Assembly: GCA_009846005.1 (NCBI GenBank)
Contig: VXYL01000068.1
Span: forward strand, 64,451-128,450
DNA length: 64,000 bases
Direction of reading: 5' to 3'
Origin: Gammaproteobacteria bacterium
GTDB lineage: Bacteria > Pseudomonadota > Gammaproteobacteria > Pseudomonadales > Azotimanducaceae
Positions 9,548 through 17,025 of the stretch are shown piece after piece; the stretch's first letter is position 1, and each line of letters starts with the position of its first letter. A program made the translations under genes and the position numbers. The notes under the pieces were generated by a model. The model was not told the DNA's origin and made no database searches. It saw only the letters and a program-made list of their open reading frames with translations.

Positions 9548-10462
9548 ATGTCGAAGCGGTTTCTAGTCACGGTGTTCATGCTGTTGCCGATGGTGTCGTC
9601 GGCCCAGGACGCAGCCTATTGCGGCGACGAAGGGGTCTGGCTGCAGATCCTGGGTTCCGGTGGTTCCGATATCACCGATCAGCGAAGCGCGGCGAGCTAC
9701 GTGGTGTGGCATGGCGAGCATGCGCGGCTAATGGTCGACACGGGATCGGGGTCGGCGCTGCGCTTCGACGAGGCGGGCGCCGATTTCGCCGATCTCGACG
9801 CCATCGTCTACACGCGCCTGCAGGCCTACAACACGGTGGATCTGCCGAGTCTCCTGGAGGGGTCGCTCCGATCCGGACGTGAACGCGTCCTGCCGGTGCT
9901 GGGTCCCGCGGATCCGAACGGCGAATCGACCAGCGCCTTCATCGACCGGCTCATCGGGCCGGAAGGAGCCTACCCCTACCTGTCCCGTTTCCTGGGCGTC
10001 GACTCGCCGGGCGGCTTTCGCATCAGCGTGCGCGACGTAATGGCCATCGGCACGCGTCGCTGGGCGGAATTCGGCACGGACAATCTCAAGCTGGCGGCGA
10101 TTCCCGTACACCACGGCGGCTTGCCGGCACTTGCCTGGCGGGTCGAGATCGATGACTACTCGGTGGTATTCGCCGGCGGGTTCAGCAACCAGAAGGGGAC
10201 GGTCGCCAAGTTCGCCGAGGAGGCCGATGCGCTGGTTGTGCACCACGCCATCTCCGAGTCCGCACGGGGCCGTATCCGGGACCTCTACTCGCGGCCGTCC
10301 GAACTTGGCCGCATCGCAACCGACGCCAAGGTACGCATGCTGGTCCTCGGCCATCGGACGACTCGTACGCTGGGAATGGAGACCATCAACACGGGTGCCA
10401 TCCGCGAGCAGTACACGGGGCCGCTCATCTTCGGGGACGAGCTGGAGTGCTGGGGATTGTGA
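9548..10462 (+). CDS. Secreted metallo-beta-lactamase-fold protein without metal ligands
   Basis: A 304-residue protein with a signal peptide (MSKRFLVTVFMLLPMVSSAQ) and the overall layout of an RNase Z-like or sulfatase-like metallo-beta-lactamase: LMVDTGSGSALRF, then LDAIVYTRLQAYNTVDLPSLL, then AIPVHHGGLPALAWRVE, then SVVFAGGF, and a late MLVLGHRTT. In active relatives the second block reads THxHxDH; here the corresponding residues (about 88-95) are TRLQAYN, so both His, the Asp and the last His are replaced. The Asp expected in the SGDT-like strand is also lost (AGGF). The fold is probably kept while metal hydrolysis is not, suggesting a binding or structural role. ATG at 9548 is preceded by GGAGAGAGAGGA. 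It follows nadE closely. Confidence 0.75.
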   Translation: MSKRFLVTVFMLLPMVSSAQDAAYCGDEGVWLQILGSGGSDITDQRSAASYVVWHGEHARLMVDTGSGSALRFDEAGADFADLDAIVYTRLQAYNTVDLPSLLEGSLRSGRERVLPVLGPADPNGESTSAFIDRLIGPEGAYPYLSRFLGVDSPGGFRISVRDVMAIGTRRWAEFGTDNLKLAAIPVHHGGLPALAWRVEIDDYSVVFAGGFSNQKGTVAKFAEEADALVVHHAISESARGRIRDLYSRPSELGRIATDAKVRMLVLGHRTTRTLGMETINTGAIREQYTGPLIFGDELECWGL

Positions 10463-10490
10463 ACCGCACGGACGCTGCATCGGCGTCCGT

Positions 10491-10525
10491 GGGACGGGCT
10501 TGTCCCGTCCCGCTTGTCCCGTCCC
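10491..10525. repeat. Type A hairpin repeat (copy 3) with duplicated half
   Basis: A full copy at 10491-10511 (GGGACGGG, loop CTTGT, CCCGTCCC) is followed directly by a second copy of its right half, GCTTGTCCCGTCCC, at 10512-10525. Confidence 0.9.
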
Positions 10526-10581
10526 GGCGGACGAACCGCCCAAGCGGTATGATCGTCTTCTTTCCTTGAATCGGATCGCGA

Positions 10582-10689
10582 ATGGGTAAGGGCGACATCC
10601 GCACGCGGCGCGGCAAGATCGTACGCGGAACCTACGGCAACAAGCGGCGCCGGAAGCGGAAGAAGACGGGCGAGACCAACAAGCGGTAG
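10582..10689 (+). CDS. Small ribosomal subunit protein bTHX (35 aa)
   Basis: A 35-codon gene encoding an extremely basic peptide that begins MGKGDIRTRRGKIVRGTYG and continues with NKRRRKRKKTGETNKR. The MGKGDxRTRRGKI start is the hallmark of the bTHX (Thx) family, first seen in the Thermus 30S subunit and found in many bacteria, where it sits in the 30S head and contacts 16S rRNA. It stands alone between a type A hairpin repeat and a nitroreductase gene. No clear Shine-Dalgarno sequence precedes the ATG (TCGGATCGCGA), but the match to the family decides the start. The gene is short enough for automatic callers to miss it. Confidence 0.88.
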   Translation: MGKGDIRTRRGKIVRGTYGNKRRRKRKKTGETNKR

Positions 10690-10776
10690 CCAAAGGCTCC
10701 GCACTGCCGCGCAACCGTCTCGTCGAGTCCAACGGCATTCGTACTATGCTTGCCGTTTCGTCTCGCGGAGCAACCC

Positions 10777-11421
10777 ATGGCGCTCGATATCGCAACCTGC
10801 GACAGTTTGCTGTCTACAACCCGTGCCGTTCGCAAGCGGCTCGACCTGTCGCGGCCGGTGCCCCGGGAGATCATCGACGAGTGTCTTGAACTCGCCATAC
10901 AGGCGCCCACCGGGTCGAACAGCCAGAACTGGCGCTGGGTGGTGGTCGACGATCCGGACAAACGCCAGGCTCTCGCGGATCTCTATCGCCGGGGTGGGGA
11001 GGCGTATCTGACGGGCGCGAGCGAACGGGCCGACGCGTCCGGCGATGCGCAGACCGCTCGCGTGTTCAGCTCCGCCCTCTACCTGATGGAGCACCTGCAC
11101 GAAGTGCCGGTGCATGTGATTCCCTGCCTAGTTGGTCGACCAGGCGCAGGAGCAAGCGTCACCGCCATGGGCGGCTACTTCGCGTCCATCTATCCGGCGG
11201 TCTGGAGCTTCCAGTTGGCCTTGCGGGCCCGGGGATTGGGCTCCTGCCTGACGACCCTGCACCTCGGCTTCGAGAAGGAGGCGGCACAGATACTCGGCCT
11301 GCCCGAACAGGTCGTACAGACGGCGCTGATCCCGGTTGCCTATACGCTCGGTACCGATTTCCGACCCGCGAAGCGGCCACCGGCCTCGACGATTACCCAT
11401 TGGAACGGCTGGAGCGACTGA
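10777..11421 (+). CDS. Nitroreductase family protein (214 aa)
   Basis: FMN-dependent oxidoreductase fold of the nitroreductase family, which reduces nitro groups, quinones or flavins with NAD(P)H. The N-terminal half carries TTRAVRKRLDLSRPVPREI followed by the FMN-binding stretch AIQAPTGSNSQNWRWVVVDD. The C-terminal half has LGSCLTTLHLGFEKEAAQILGLPE, a usual family motif. The ATG at 10777 is chosen because GGAG lies 6 bases upstream; an in-frame TTG at 10750 would only add MPFRLAEQP. It is followed 14 bp later by the amidase gene in the same direction. Its physiological substrate is not apparent. Confidence 0.85.
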   Translation: MALDIATCDSLLSTTRAVRKRLDLSRPVPREIIDECLELAIQAPTGSNSQNWRWVVVDDPDKRQALADLYRRGGEAYLTGASERADASGDAQTARVFSSALYLMEHLHEVPVHVIPCLVGRPGAGASVTAMGGYFASIYPAVWSFQLALRARGLGSCLTTLHLGFEKEAAQILGLPEQVVQTALIPVAYTLGTDFRPAKRPPASTITHWNGWSD

Positions 11422-11435
11422 CCGCTCGTCTTGTC

Positions 11436-12833
11436 GTGACCAACCCCTGCCTGCTCACCGCCACAGAACTGCGCGGCCTCGTTGCGCGGCGCGAAATGAG
11501 TTGCCGGGAAGTGCTGGAGGCTCATCTCGCGCGGATCGAGGCGGTCGATCCCCTATTGAACGCCATCGTCACGAGGACGGACGATCTCGCGAGGCAGCGC
11601 GCCGACGATCTTGACCGAAACCCCGACGGCCACGGGCCGCTTACCGGTCTGCCGATCGCACACAAGGACTTGCTGCCCACCAAGGGCATTCGCACGACCT
11701 ACGGATCTCCGCTTTACGCCGAGCACGTGCCCGAGGCCGATGCGCTGATCGTTGAACGCATGCGAGCCGCCGGGGCGGTGGTCGTCGGTAAGACCAATGC
11801 TCCGGAGTTCGGCGCGGGTTCGCAGACCTTCAACCGCGTCTTCGGGGCGACCCGCAATCCGTATGACACGACCAAGACCTGCGGCGGCAGCAGCGGCGGC
11901 GCGGCGGTGGCGCTGGCAGCACGGATGATTCCCATTGCGGATGGCAGCGACACCGGGGGTTCGCTGCGCAACCCCGCGGCATTCTGCAACGTCATCGGCT
12001 TCCGCCCGTCGCCCGGGCGGGTTCCGTCGTTTCCGGGCGATCCGTGGTCGGACCTATCGACGGCGGGCCCGATGGCGCGCACGGTGGACGACGTGGCGCT
12101 GCTCTTCTCGGTGCTCGCCGGACCGGATTCCCGGGTTCCGAACTGCCTGCCCGAGCCGGGCAGCGCGTTTCGGTCCGTCGCGCCCATCGATCTGTCGAAA
12201 CTCCGCATCGCCGTAACGGAGGACTTCGGCAGCCTGCCCGTCCAGAGTCCGACTCGCGAAGCCATCCGGGAATTGGGCGACACGCTGGCCGCCGCGGGCG
12301 CGACGATGATCGAAGCTGCACCGGATCTTGCGGACGCGCGGCGGATCTTCCACATTCTGCGCGCCACCGGCTTCCGACGTCGGTTCAGTCCGCTGAGCAA
12401 TTCCGAGAAGGCGCAATTGAAGGACACCATCCGCTGGAACCTGGATGCCGGCCTGGAGCTGACCCTAGCCGACTACGACTGGGTCTACCCTGCGCGTGCC
12501 GCCTTGGTGGCGCGGGTCGCCGAGTTCTTCGGCGATGTGGATCTGCTCCTCGGTCCGACGACGCAAGTCCTTCCTTTCGACGTGACCACGGATTGGGTGC
12601 GGGAGGTGGATGGAGAGCGCATGGCCACCTACATCGAGTGGATGGAGAGCTGTAGTTGGATCACGGTGACGTGTTGTCCGGCGCTGTCCTTGCCGGCGGG
12701 TTTCAAGAACGGTCTTCCGGTTGGCGCCCAGCTCATCGCACCGCTCCGGGAGGACGCGTTCCTATTGCGCGCAGCAAAGGCCGTCGAGGCGGTTACGGGC
12801 TACGCGTCGCGTGAACCTGTGCTCGCGGACTAG
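11436..12833 (+). CDS. Amidase-signature family amidase (465 aa)
   Basis: Amidase signature enzyme that hydrolyses a carboxamide to acid and ammonia, probably in the cytoplasm. The Lys-cisSer-Ser triad is visible: K77 in AHKDLLPTKG, S153 in CGGSSGGAAVAL and S176 in GSDTGGSLRNPA. The length is usual for the family. The GTG at 11436 gives MTNPCLLTATELRGLVARRE, a normal N-terminus; an in-frame TTG at 11400 overlapping the nitroreductase stop is the alternative, and neither has a clear ribosome-binding site. Relatives act on aliphatic amides, peptides or aminoacyl-tRNA; the absence of gatB or gatC nearby argues against GatA. Probably co-transcribed with the nitroreductase. Confidence 0.87.
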   Translation: MTNPCLLTATELRGLVARREMSCREVLEAHLARIEAVDPLLNAIVTRTDDLARQRADDLDRNPDGHGPLTGLPIAHKDLLPTKGIRTTYGSPLYAEHVPEADALIVERMRAAGAVVVGKTNAPEFGAGSQTFNRVFGATRNPYDTTKTCGGSSGGAAVALAARMIPIADGSDTGGSLRNPAAFCNVIGFRPSPGRVPSFPGDPWSDLSTAGPMARTVDDVALLFSVLAGPDSRVPNCLPEPGSAFRSVAPIDLSKLRIAVTEDFGSLPVQSPTREAIRELGDTLAAAGATMIEAAPDLADARRIFHILRATGFRRRFSPLSNSEKAQLKDTIRWNLDAGLELTLADYDWVYPARAALVARVAEFFGDVDLLLGPTTQVLPFDVTTDWVREVDGERMATYIEWMESCSWITVTCCPALSLPAGFKNGLPVGAQLIAPLREDAFLLRAAKAVEAVTGYASREPVLAD

Positions 12834-12855
12834 CGTTCTTGGGCCGTCACCGCAG

Positions 12856-12893
12856 GGGCGAGGCTATCGCGCCCGGAGGGCGCGCCCTCGCCC
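12856..12893. repeat. Type B nested hairpin repeat (GGGCGAGG variant)
   Basis: Outer stem GGGCGAGG (12856-12863) pairs with CCTCGCCC (12886-12893); inside, GCGCCC and GGGCGC pair around GGA. Other type B copies have GGGCGACC/GGTCGCCC, so both arms have changed together here. Confidence 0.85.
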
Positions 12894-12930
12894 GTGCCGG
12901 GTGTTCTGATGGCCTCGGTGCGAACGGCGC

Positions 12931-12951
12931 GGGACGGGACAAGCCCGTCCC
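12931..12951. repeat. Type A hairpin repeat (copy 4)
   Basis: Stem GGGACGGG/CCCGTCCC, loop ACAAG, then CTACG. It sits 37 bp after the type B element, between the amidase and the toxin gene. The 12834-13034 gap holds only these two elements. Confidence 0.9.
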
Positions 12952-13034
12952 CTACGGCTCGTCGGTCTGAGGCGGAGCCTCGCTTGTGCCGAGACGCCGT
13001 CGCGGTGGTTTGGCGAAGCGGCAGGCGCGTCTGC

Positions 13035-13307
13035 TCAATAGTGATAACGGCACTGAACGACAATACACCTGCCGTTCTCGACCTTGTAGACGAAGCGGTG
13101 CTCCTTGGTGATCCGCCGTGACCAGTAGCCAGCCAGCTCGTGCTTCAGCGGTTCCGGGTTTCCGATGCCTGCGAACGGCTGACGGACGCAATCGGCGACT
13201 ATTCGCGCGACTCGCTCTGCAACCTTTCGGTCGTTCTGAACCCAGTACTGGTAGTCAGCCCAGGCTTGGCGCGAGAACGCGACAACGGCTTCGTTCTCGG
13301 CTGGCAC
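13035..13307 (-). CDS. yoeB: Txe/YoeB family mRNA interferase toxin (90 aa)
   Basis: Toxin of a type II toxin-antitoxin pair; YoeB is a ribosome-dependent endoribonuclease of the RelE superfamily. Family features are FSRQAWADYQYWVQNDRKVAERVARIV, the GIGNPEPLKHELAGYWSRRI block and the C-terminal HRFVYKVENG...CRYHY, which ends in the expected His-Tyr catalytic tail. The GTG start at 13307 directly abuts the antitoxin TGA (13310-13308), indicating translational coupling. The N-terminal MPAENEAVVA is slightly longer than in Escherichia coli YoeB. Expression should be repressed by the antitoxin through the palindrome upstream of yefM. Confidence 0.92.
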   Translation of the reverse strand: MPAENEAVVAFSRQAWADYQYWVQNDRKVAERVARIVADCVRQPFAGIGNPEPLKHELAGYWSRRITKEHRFVYKVENGRCIVVQCRYHY

Positions 13308-13583
13308 TCACCGTTTCTCTTCGATCGACCCATCCGAAAGCGTGGCAGTGACGACTTCGCCGGCCTCCACTTCGGCAATGGCTTGTCGGAGACGTTCGGC
13401 GTTCAAGGGCGAACGCAACAGGTGATACGTCTCCATCATGGAGTCGTGCTCGGACTTCGCCATCATGACGACCGGTTCGCTCGTCTTCCGCGTGATGACC
13501 ACGGCAACACGGTCCTCGATGACCGTGTCCATGACCGCCTTCAGATTCTGCCGTGCTTGCGTGTAGTTCAGGACGCGTTCCAC
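13308..13583 (-). CDS. yefM: YefM/Phd family antitoxin (91 aa)
   Basis: Antitoxin partner of YoeB. The N-terminal DNA-binding and dimerisation part reads MERVLNYTQARQNLKAVMDTV; the C-terminal part (SEHDSMMETYHLLRSPLNAERL) is the toxin-wrapping region typical of YefM. The GTG at 13583 is chosen over a TTG at 13604 because TTTGGAGG lies 5 bases upstream and the protein then begins at the conserved NYTQAR region. It is first in the operon, with yoeB abutting. The 20-bp palindrome at 13597-13616 sits just upstream of the start, where YefM-type autorepression would act. Confidence 0.92.
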   Translation of the reverse strand: MERVLNYTQARQNLKAVMDTVIEDRVAVVITRKTSEPVVMMAKSEHDSMMETYHLLRSPLNAERLRQAIAEVEAGEVVTATLSDGSIEEKR

Positions 13584-13596
13584 AATGCCCTCCAAA

Positions 13597-13616
13597 ACGT
13601 ACAATTAATTGTACGT
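13597..13616. promoter_or_regulatory. Palindromic operator of yefM-yoeB
   Basis: Perfect 20-bp palindrome with half-sites ACGTACAATT and AATTGTACGT, centred about 23 bp upstream of the antitoxin GTG. The E. coli YefM operator also has TGTAC-containing palindromes, so autoregulation is a reasonable inference. Confidence 0.7.
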
Positions 13617-13695
13617 CAAAACGCCCGACCTAACAACGGCTGGGCGGTTAGAAGCCCCTCGCTTGAGGTTGCTCGGCGTCAATCGCAAGCGTTCG

Positions 13696-14079
13696 CTAAT
13701 CGTCGCGGTCAGGTGCCGGCAGGTCGTCGTAGGAACTCTCGCCCAATCGGAATACGAGCTCGCTTACCCGGGCCGGCGCGGCTACCACCTCGCCGCGAAC
13801 GACCATCGGCCGAAACCGCCAGGAGCGCACAGCGTCGAGCGCTGCGGCGTCGAACACGCCGCGTGGCTCGGACTCGATGACAACGGCATTGGCAACGGTT
13901 CCCGCGGCCGTGACGTCGTAGCGAACCGCGACGCGGCCCTCGACGCCGGTTGACCTCGCATCGTCCGGATAGACCAAGTCGGCGCCACCGATGAACTGCG
14001 GAGGCCGCGACAGCGACGTGCAGCCCGTGAGAACCGCGATCAGGGTCGCGAGGAGTAGTATGGCAACCGCTCTCGTCAT
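13696..14079 (-). CDS. Lipoprotein with a TonB C-terminal-like domain (127 aa)
   Basis: Small predicted lipoprotein: MTRAVAILLLATLIAVLTGC gives a signal peptide with lipobox LTGC, so it should be lipid-anchored on the periplasmic side. The rest resembles a TonB/TolA C-terminal domain: YPDDARSTGVEGRVAVRYDV, GTVANAVVIESEPRGVFDAAALDAVRSWRF. TonB-C domains link energised inner-membrane proteins to outer-membrane receptors, but here there is no membrane anchor for ExbB or a proline-rich spacer, so the protein may use the fold differently. ATG at 14079 is chosen; an ATG at 14097 adds six residues. No TonB partners are nearby. Confidence 0.7.
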   Translation of the reverse strand: MTRAVAILLLATLIAVLTGCTSLSRPPQFIGGADLVYPDDARSTGVEGRVAVRYDVTAAGTVANAVVIESEPRGVFDAAALDAVRSWRFRPMVVRGEVVAAPARVSELVFRLGESSYDDLPAPDRDD

Positions 14080-14212
14080 GGCCCCACGATACCGCATGAT
14101 TGAAGGCGCTTGCGGTATCCCTGTGCTCGCGGCCGCAGATGGGTGCCGCTTCCGGTCGGCGTTCTGACCTGGTGTAAGCTCACGTTCGTTCCAAGGCAAA
14201 GGGAGAAGCGCC

Positions 14213-14683
14213 ATGATCGCAGTCGGGGATGTCGCTCCCGATTTCACGCTGCGAAGCCACGATGGCGAAGAGGTGAGCCTCGCTGGGTTCAAAGGCGACA
14301 AATGGGTCGTGCTACACACCTTCCCGCTGGCGTTTACCGGCGGCTGAAGTAATCAAACTTCGAACTTCAACCGTGCGTTGAAGCAATTCTCGGAAGCCGG
14401 CGCTGCGCTCATCGGCCTAAGCGTCGATTCCGGCCCGGCATTACGGGCCTGGTCGGGGGCCATGGGGGGCGTTCGACATCCCCTGTTGGCGGATTTCTGG
14501 CCCCACGGTGCCGTCGCGACCTCACTCGGCATTTTCAACGAGGCTGCGGGGATCGTGAACCGCACGCTCATGATCATCGATCCCGACGGCGTGGTCCGGC
14601 ACACCGAGGCCCATCAGGGCACGCTGCCTGATCCGGCCGCGGCGTTGGACAAGCTGAAGTCGCTGCAGGCGGGTATGCCCTAG
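14213..14683 (+). CDS. Peroxiredoxin, probable selenoprotein with in-frame TGA at codon 45
   Basis: AhpC/TSA-type thiol peroxidase of 156 residues. The reading frame runs MIAVGDVAPDFTLRSHDGEE through FPLAFTGG, meets TGA at 14345-14347, and continues in the same frame as SNQTSNFNRALKQFSE to TAG at 14681-14683. The TGA stands exactly where peroxiredoxins have the peroxidatic Cys (PxxxTxxC: P38, T42, residue 45), so selenocysteine is the natural reading. A SECIS-like hairpin follows at 14362-14389. The conserved Arg (VNRTLMIIDPDG) is present, and there is no other Cys, so it would be a one-Sec enzyme reduced by an external thiol. GGGAG precedes the ATG. A disabled pseudogene is the alternative, but the intact second half and hairpin argue against it. 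Confidence 0.85.
14362..14389 (+). promoter_or_regulatory. Bacterial SECIS-like hairpin after the TGA codon
   Basis: Stem CTTCAAC (14365-14371) pairs with GTTGAAG (14377-14383) around loop CGTGC; a lower GAA/TTC helix (14362-14364 with 14387-14389) closes it over a three-base bulge. The loop G at 14373 is 25 nt past the TGA, within the spacing known for bacterial SECIS elements. Confidence 0.75.
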
Positions 14684-14716
14684 CGGACAGGCGAGGTGTT
14701 CCGGCGGCGACCGAGG

Positions 14717-15760
14717 TCATGGCGCTGCGGTCGGGTCGTCGCTGACGCTTACCAGCGTCTTGCCGAAGTTCCCGCCGGCGAGCATGGCGCTGAATGCCGC
14801 CGGTGACTGCTCGAGACCTTCGCGGATGTCTTCGCGGTACTTGACGGCGCCGTCTCGGATCCAACCCGCCATCTCGTCCAGGAATCGGTCCTGATGTTCG
14901 GCGACGAAGTCCCTGACGAAAAGGCGATGCACCGCGACCTTCTGGCGATCGAATACGGACCGGCCGGTCTCGGCCCAGACGGCGCCCGGGTCACCGCCGT
15001 CCGTATTGCCGTATTGCGAGATCATGCCGCACAGCGAGATCCTGGCGTTGCGGTTGAAAAGCGGCAACACCCCTTCGAAGACGTGTCCGCCAACGTTCTC
15101 GAAGTAGACATCGACGCCATCCGGACAAGCGGCGCTGAGGTCGTCCGGATAACTTCGGGAACGGTGCGACACGCAGGCGTCGAGGCCGAGTTCCTCGACC
15201 ACGAAGTCGCACTTCGCGGTGCTCCCGGCGATGCCGACGACTCGGCAACCCCCCAGCTTGGCGATCTGTCCCGCTGCTTGGCCGACACCGCCGGAGGCGG
15301 CGGAGACCACGACGGTTTCCCCCGGTTGCGGCTGACACTGCACCGCTATGCCGGAGTAGGCGGTGAGTCCGAGCATGCCGAGGACGCCGACGGCCGTGGA
15401 GATCGGCGCGACGGCGGGGTCGAGTTTGCGAGGAAACATGTAGCCGAAGACGTCGATGTTCCGTCCGGTCAGGCCGTAGAGTTGCCAGCCGTTGGTGTTG
15501 AAGAGGAAGTCGCCCCCCTGGTATTCATCGGCACGGGACCGCACGACTTGGGAGACCGTGCGGCCATGGCAGACATCGCCCACGGCCTCCGCTCCGCTAC
15601 GTCGGCGACCCCACTGGTAGGGGTCCATGGATAGATAGACGGTACGGGTGAGTGCCTGGCCGGCCGCGGGTTCGGGTATCGCTTCGTCGCCGAGGACGAA
15701 GTCTCCATCCGACGGCCAACCCGCGGGCGGACGCCTCGCCAGTCGCCAGACCCGGTTCAC
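14717..15760 (-). CDS. NADP-dependent oxidoreductase, MDR/PTGR-CurA type (347 aa)
   Basis: Zinc-free medium-chain reductase of the leukotriene-B4 dehydrogenase/CurA group, which reduces activated double bonds with NADPH. The N-terminal catalytic fold has YLSMDPYQWGRR, the equivalent of the family's DPYMRGR motif. The Rossmann domain has VVVSAASGGVGQAAGQIAKL with the AASGGVG nucleotide loop, and DVYFENVGGHVFEGVLPLFN follows, also a family signature. GTG at 15760 begins MNRVWRLARRP; no strong ribosome-binding site is seen. It converges on the selenoprotein gene. An enone or quinone substrate is likely; the exact one cannot be told. Confidence 0.87.
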   Translation of the reverse strand: MNRVWRLARRPPAGWPSDGDFVLGDEAIPEPAAGQALTRTVYLSMDPYQWGRRRSGAEAVGDVCHGRTVSQVVRSRADEYQGGDFLFNTNGWQLYGLTGRNIDVFGYMFPRKLDPAVAPISTAVGVLGMLGLTAYSGIAVQCQPQPGETVVVSAASGGVGQAAGQIAKLGGCRVVGIAGSTAKCDFVVEELGLDACVSHRSRSYPDDLSAACPDGVDVYFENVGGHVFEGVLPLFNRNARISLCGMISQYGNTDGGDPGAVWAETGRSVFDRQKVAVHRLFVRDFVAEHQDRFLDEMAGWIRDGAVKYREDIREGLEQSPAAFSAMLAGGNFGKTLVSVSDDPTAAP

Positions 15761-16036
15761 TTGGCGTCGCGGACCGCCGCCATCAGAACGCGTACCTTGT
15801 TGAGGTATCCACCACAGAGGGTAACCCTCGGTTGAACCAGCGCGACTGCCGAGTTTGGCACATCAGCGATGACCGCGGCCCCGGGATGGAAACTTCAAGG
15901 AAGATATGCCGAAGGGAGGGAAGCGACCGTCGGCGGATGTCGTAGAAGGGCGGCGGGGGGCGGAGGCGGCCCACCGTGAATGGCGAAGGCGCGTCCTTCG
16001 GGGAGCGGCCGGCCCGGCTTGCGCCGCCGGTGGGTG

Positions 16037-16783
16037 CTACCGAACGCCGGCGATGCCGTTCTTGATGCCCTCCGCCGCCCAGCCCGCCCAGGGCAGGGTG
16101 AAGAATCGGAAGCCCTTGTCCTGCAACTGTGCGGGAGAGATGCCCGGTGGAACGAAGAACATACCCGCCGCGACGCCTGCGGCTTGGCATGCCGCCCCGA
16201 TCTTGTCCAATGCCGCGTGATACGTGTCGCTCGTGTAGTCCAATGCGACATCCAGGTTTATCGACAGGTCCGACGGCCCCACGAGCAGGACGTCGATGCC
16301 GGGTACGGCGAGTATGTCGTCGAGGGCGTCGAGAGCTTCCTGGGTCTCGATCATGGGGACGACTAGCAATTGCTCGTTCACGGCATCCATGTATTCGCGG
16401 TAATCCTTGAACTCGCCCCATTCGCCGCGCATGCCGGCGGAACTCCGCACGCCGTCGAAGGGGTACTTGCACCACTTCACCATGTCGGTCGCTTCATCCG
16501 GCGTATTCACCATGGGAACGACGATGCCCTTGGCGCCGATGTCCAGTGCGTAGCAGATCTGGTCGGGGCGCAGGTCGCCAACCCGGACGATCGGTGCCGC
16601 GTTCGTGCCCCGCGTTGCCGACACGGCCCGCGCGAGACCCTTGATGTCGTCCGTCGAGTGCTGGGTGTCGAACAGGATGAAGTCGAAGCCGGAACCCGCG
16701 AGAAAGCGAACTTCGCTGTTGGCGCCTGCGGTCGTGCCGACGGCGGTTCCTCCGGATTTGAGCAAGTCCTTGACGTGGTTCAT
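16037..16783 (-). CDS. HpcH/HpaI aldolase family protein (248 aa)
   Basis: Class II pyruvate aldolase of the HpcH/HpaI family, cleaving 4-hydroxy-2-oxo acids. Visible features are the N-terminal GTTAGANSEVRFLAGSGFDFILFDTQHS, the metal-ligand Glu in VVPMIETQEALDALD and Asp in LLVGPSDLSINLD. These two carboxylates coordinate the divalent metal in the family. The ATG at 16783 starts MNHVKDLLKSGGTAVG; AAGG is nearby and the longer frame reads into a repeat-containing gap. The 15761-16036 gap downstream holds nothing recognisable. Possible substrates include 2-keto-3-deoxy sugar acids, which would fit the sugar-acid dehydratases 40 kb away; that link is speculative. Confidence 0.85.
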   Translation of the reverse strand: MNHVKDLLKSGGTAVGTTAGANSEVRFLAGSGFDFILFDTQHSTDDIKGLARAVSATRGTNAAPIVRVGDLRPDQICYALDIGAKGIVVPMVNTPDEATDMVKWCKYPFDGVRSSAGMRGEWGEFKDYREYMDAVNEQLLVVPMIETQEALDALDDILAVPGIDVLLVGPSDLSINLDVALDYTSDTYHAALDKIGAACQAAGVAAGMFFVPPGISPAQLQDKGFRFFTLPWAGWAAEGIKNGIAGVR

Positions 16784-16894
16784 TGAATAGACCTTGGGCG
16801 AAAACGAACCGCGAACCTTACGGCGTGGCGTTGGAAAGTGCCAGTTCGAAGACCGTCCGGAGTGCACGTTGATTCCTTGGTGAGACGCCCGTAG

Positions 16895-16915
16895 GGGCGA
16901 CCCTTGTGGTCGCCC
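16895..16915. repeat. Hairpin repeat GGGCGACC with CTTGT loop
   Basis: Stem GGGCGACC/GGTCGCCC around loop CTTGT, preceded by GTAG. It has the outer stem of type B but the 5-nt loop and length of type A, linking the two families. Confidence 0.85.
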
Positions 16916-16969
16916 GGCATTCCGGCGAAGCCGATTCGCAGCGCTCGCGGCTGGGTGGGGTTCCGGCGC

Positions 16970-16990
16970 GGGACGGGACAAGCCCGTCCC
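16970..16990. repeat. Type A hairpin repeat (copy 5)
   Basis: Stem GGGACGGG/CCCGTCCC, loop ACAAG, followed by CTACC. It lies 54 bp from the previous element, in the gap between the aldolase start and the hexosaminidase-kinase stop. Confidence 0.9.
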
Positions 16991-17025
16991 CTACCGTACC
17001 GTCACCGTTCCGGCGCTCTCGTCCG

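Noticed and set aside
14378-14683. A short peroxiredoxin-like gene starting at TTG 14378, with the upstream part as a separate fragment.
   Set aside because: Upstream and downstream parts are the same frame and together form a full-length peroxiredoxin; a start at 14378 would remove the active site.
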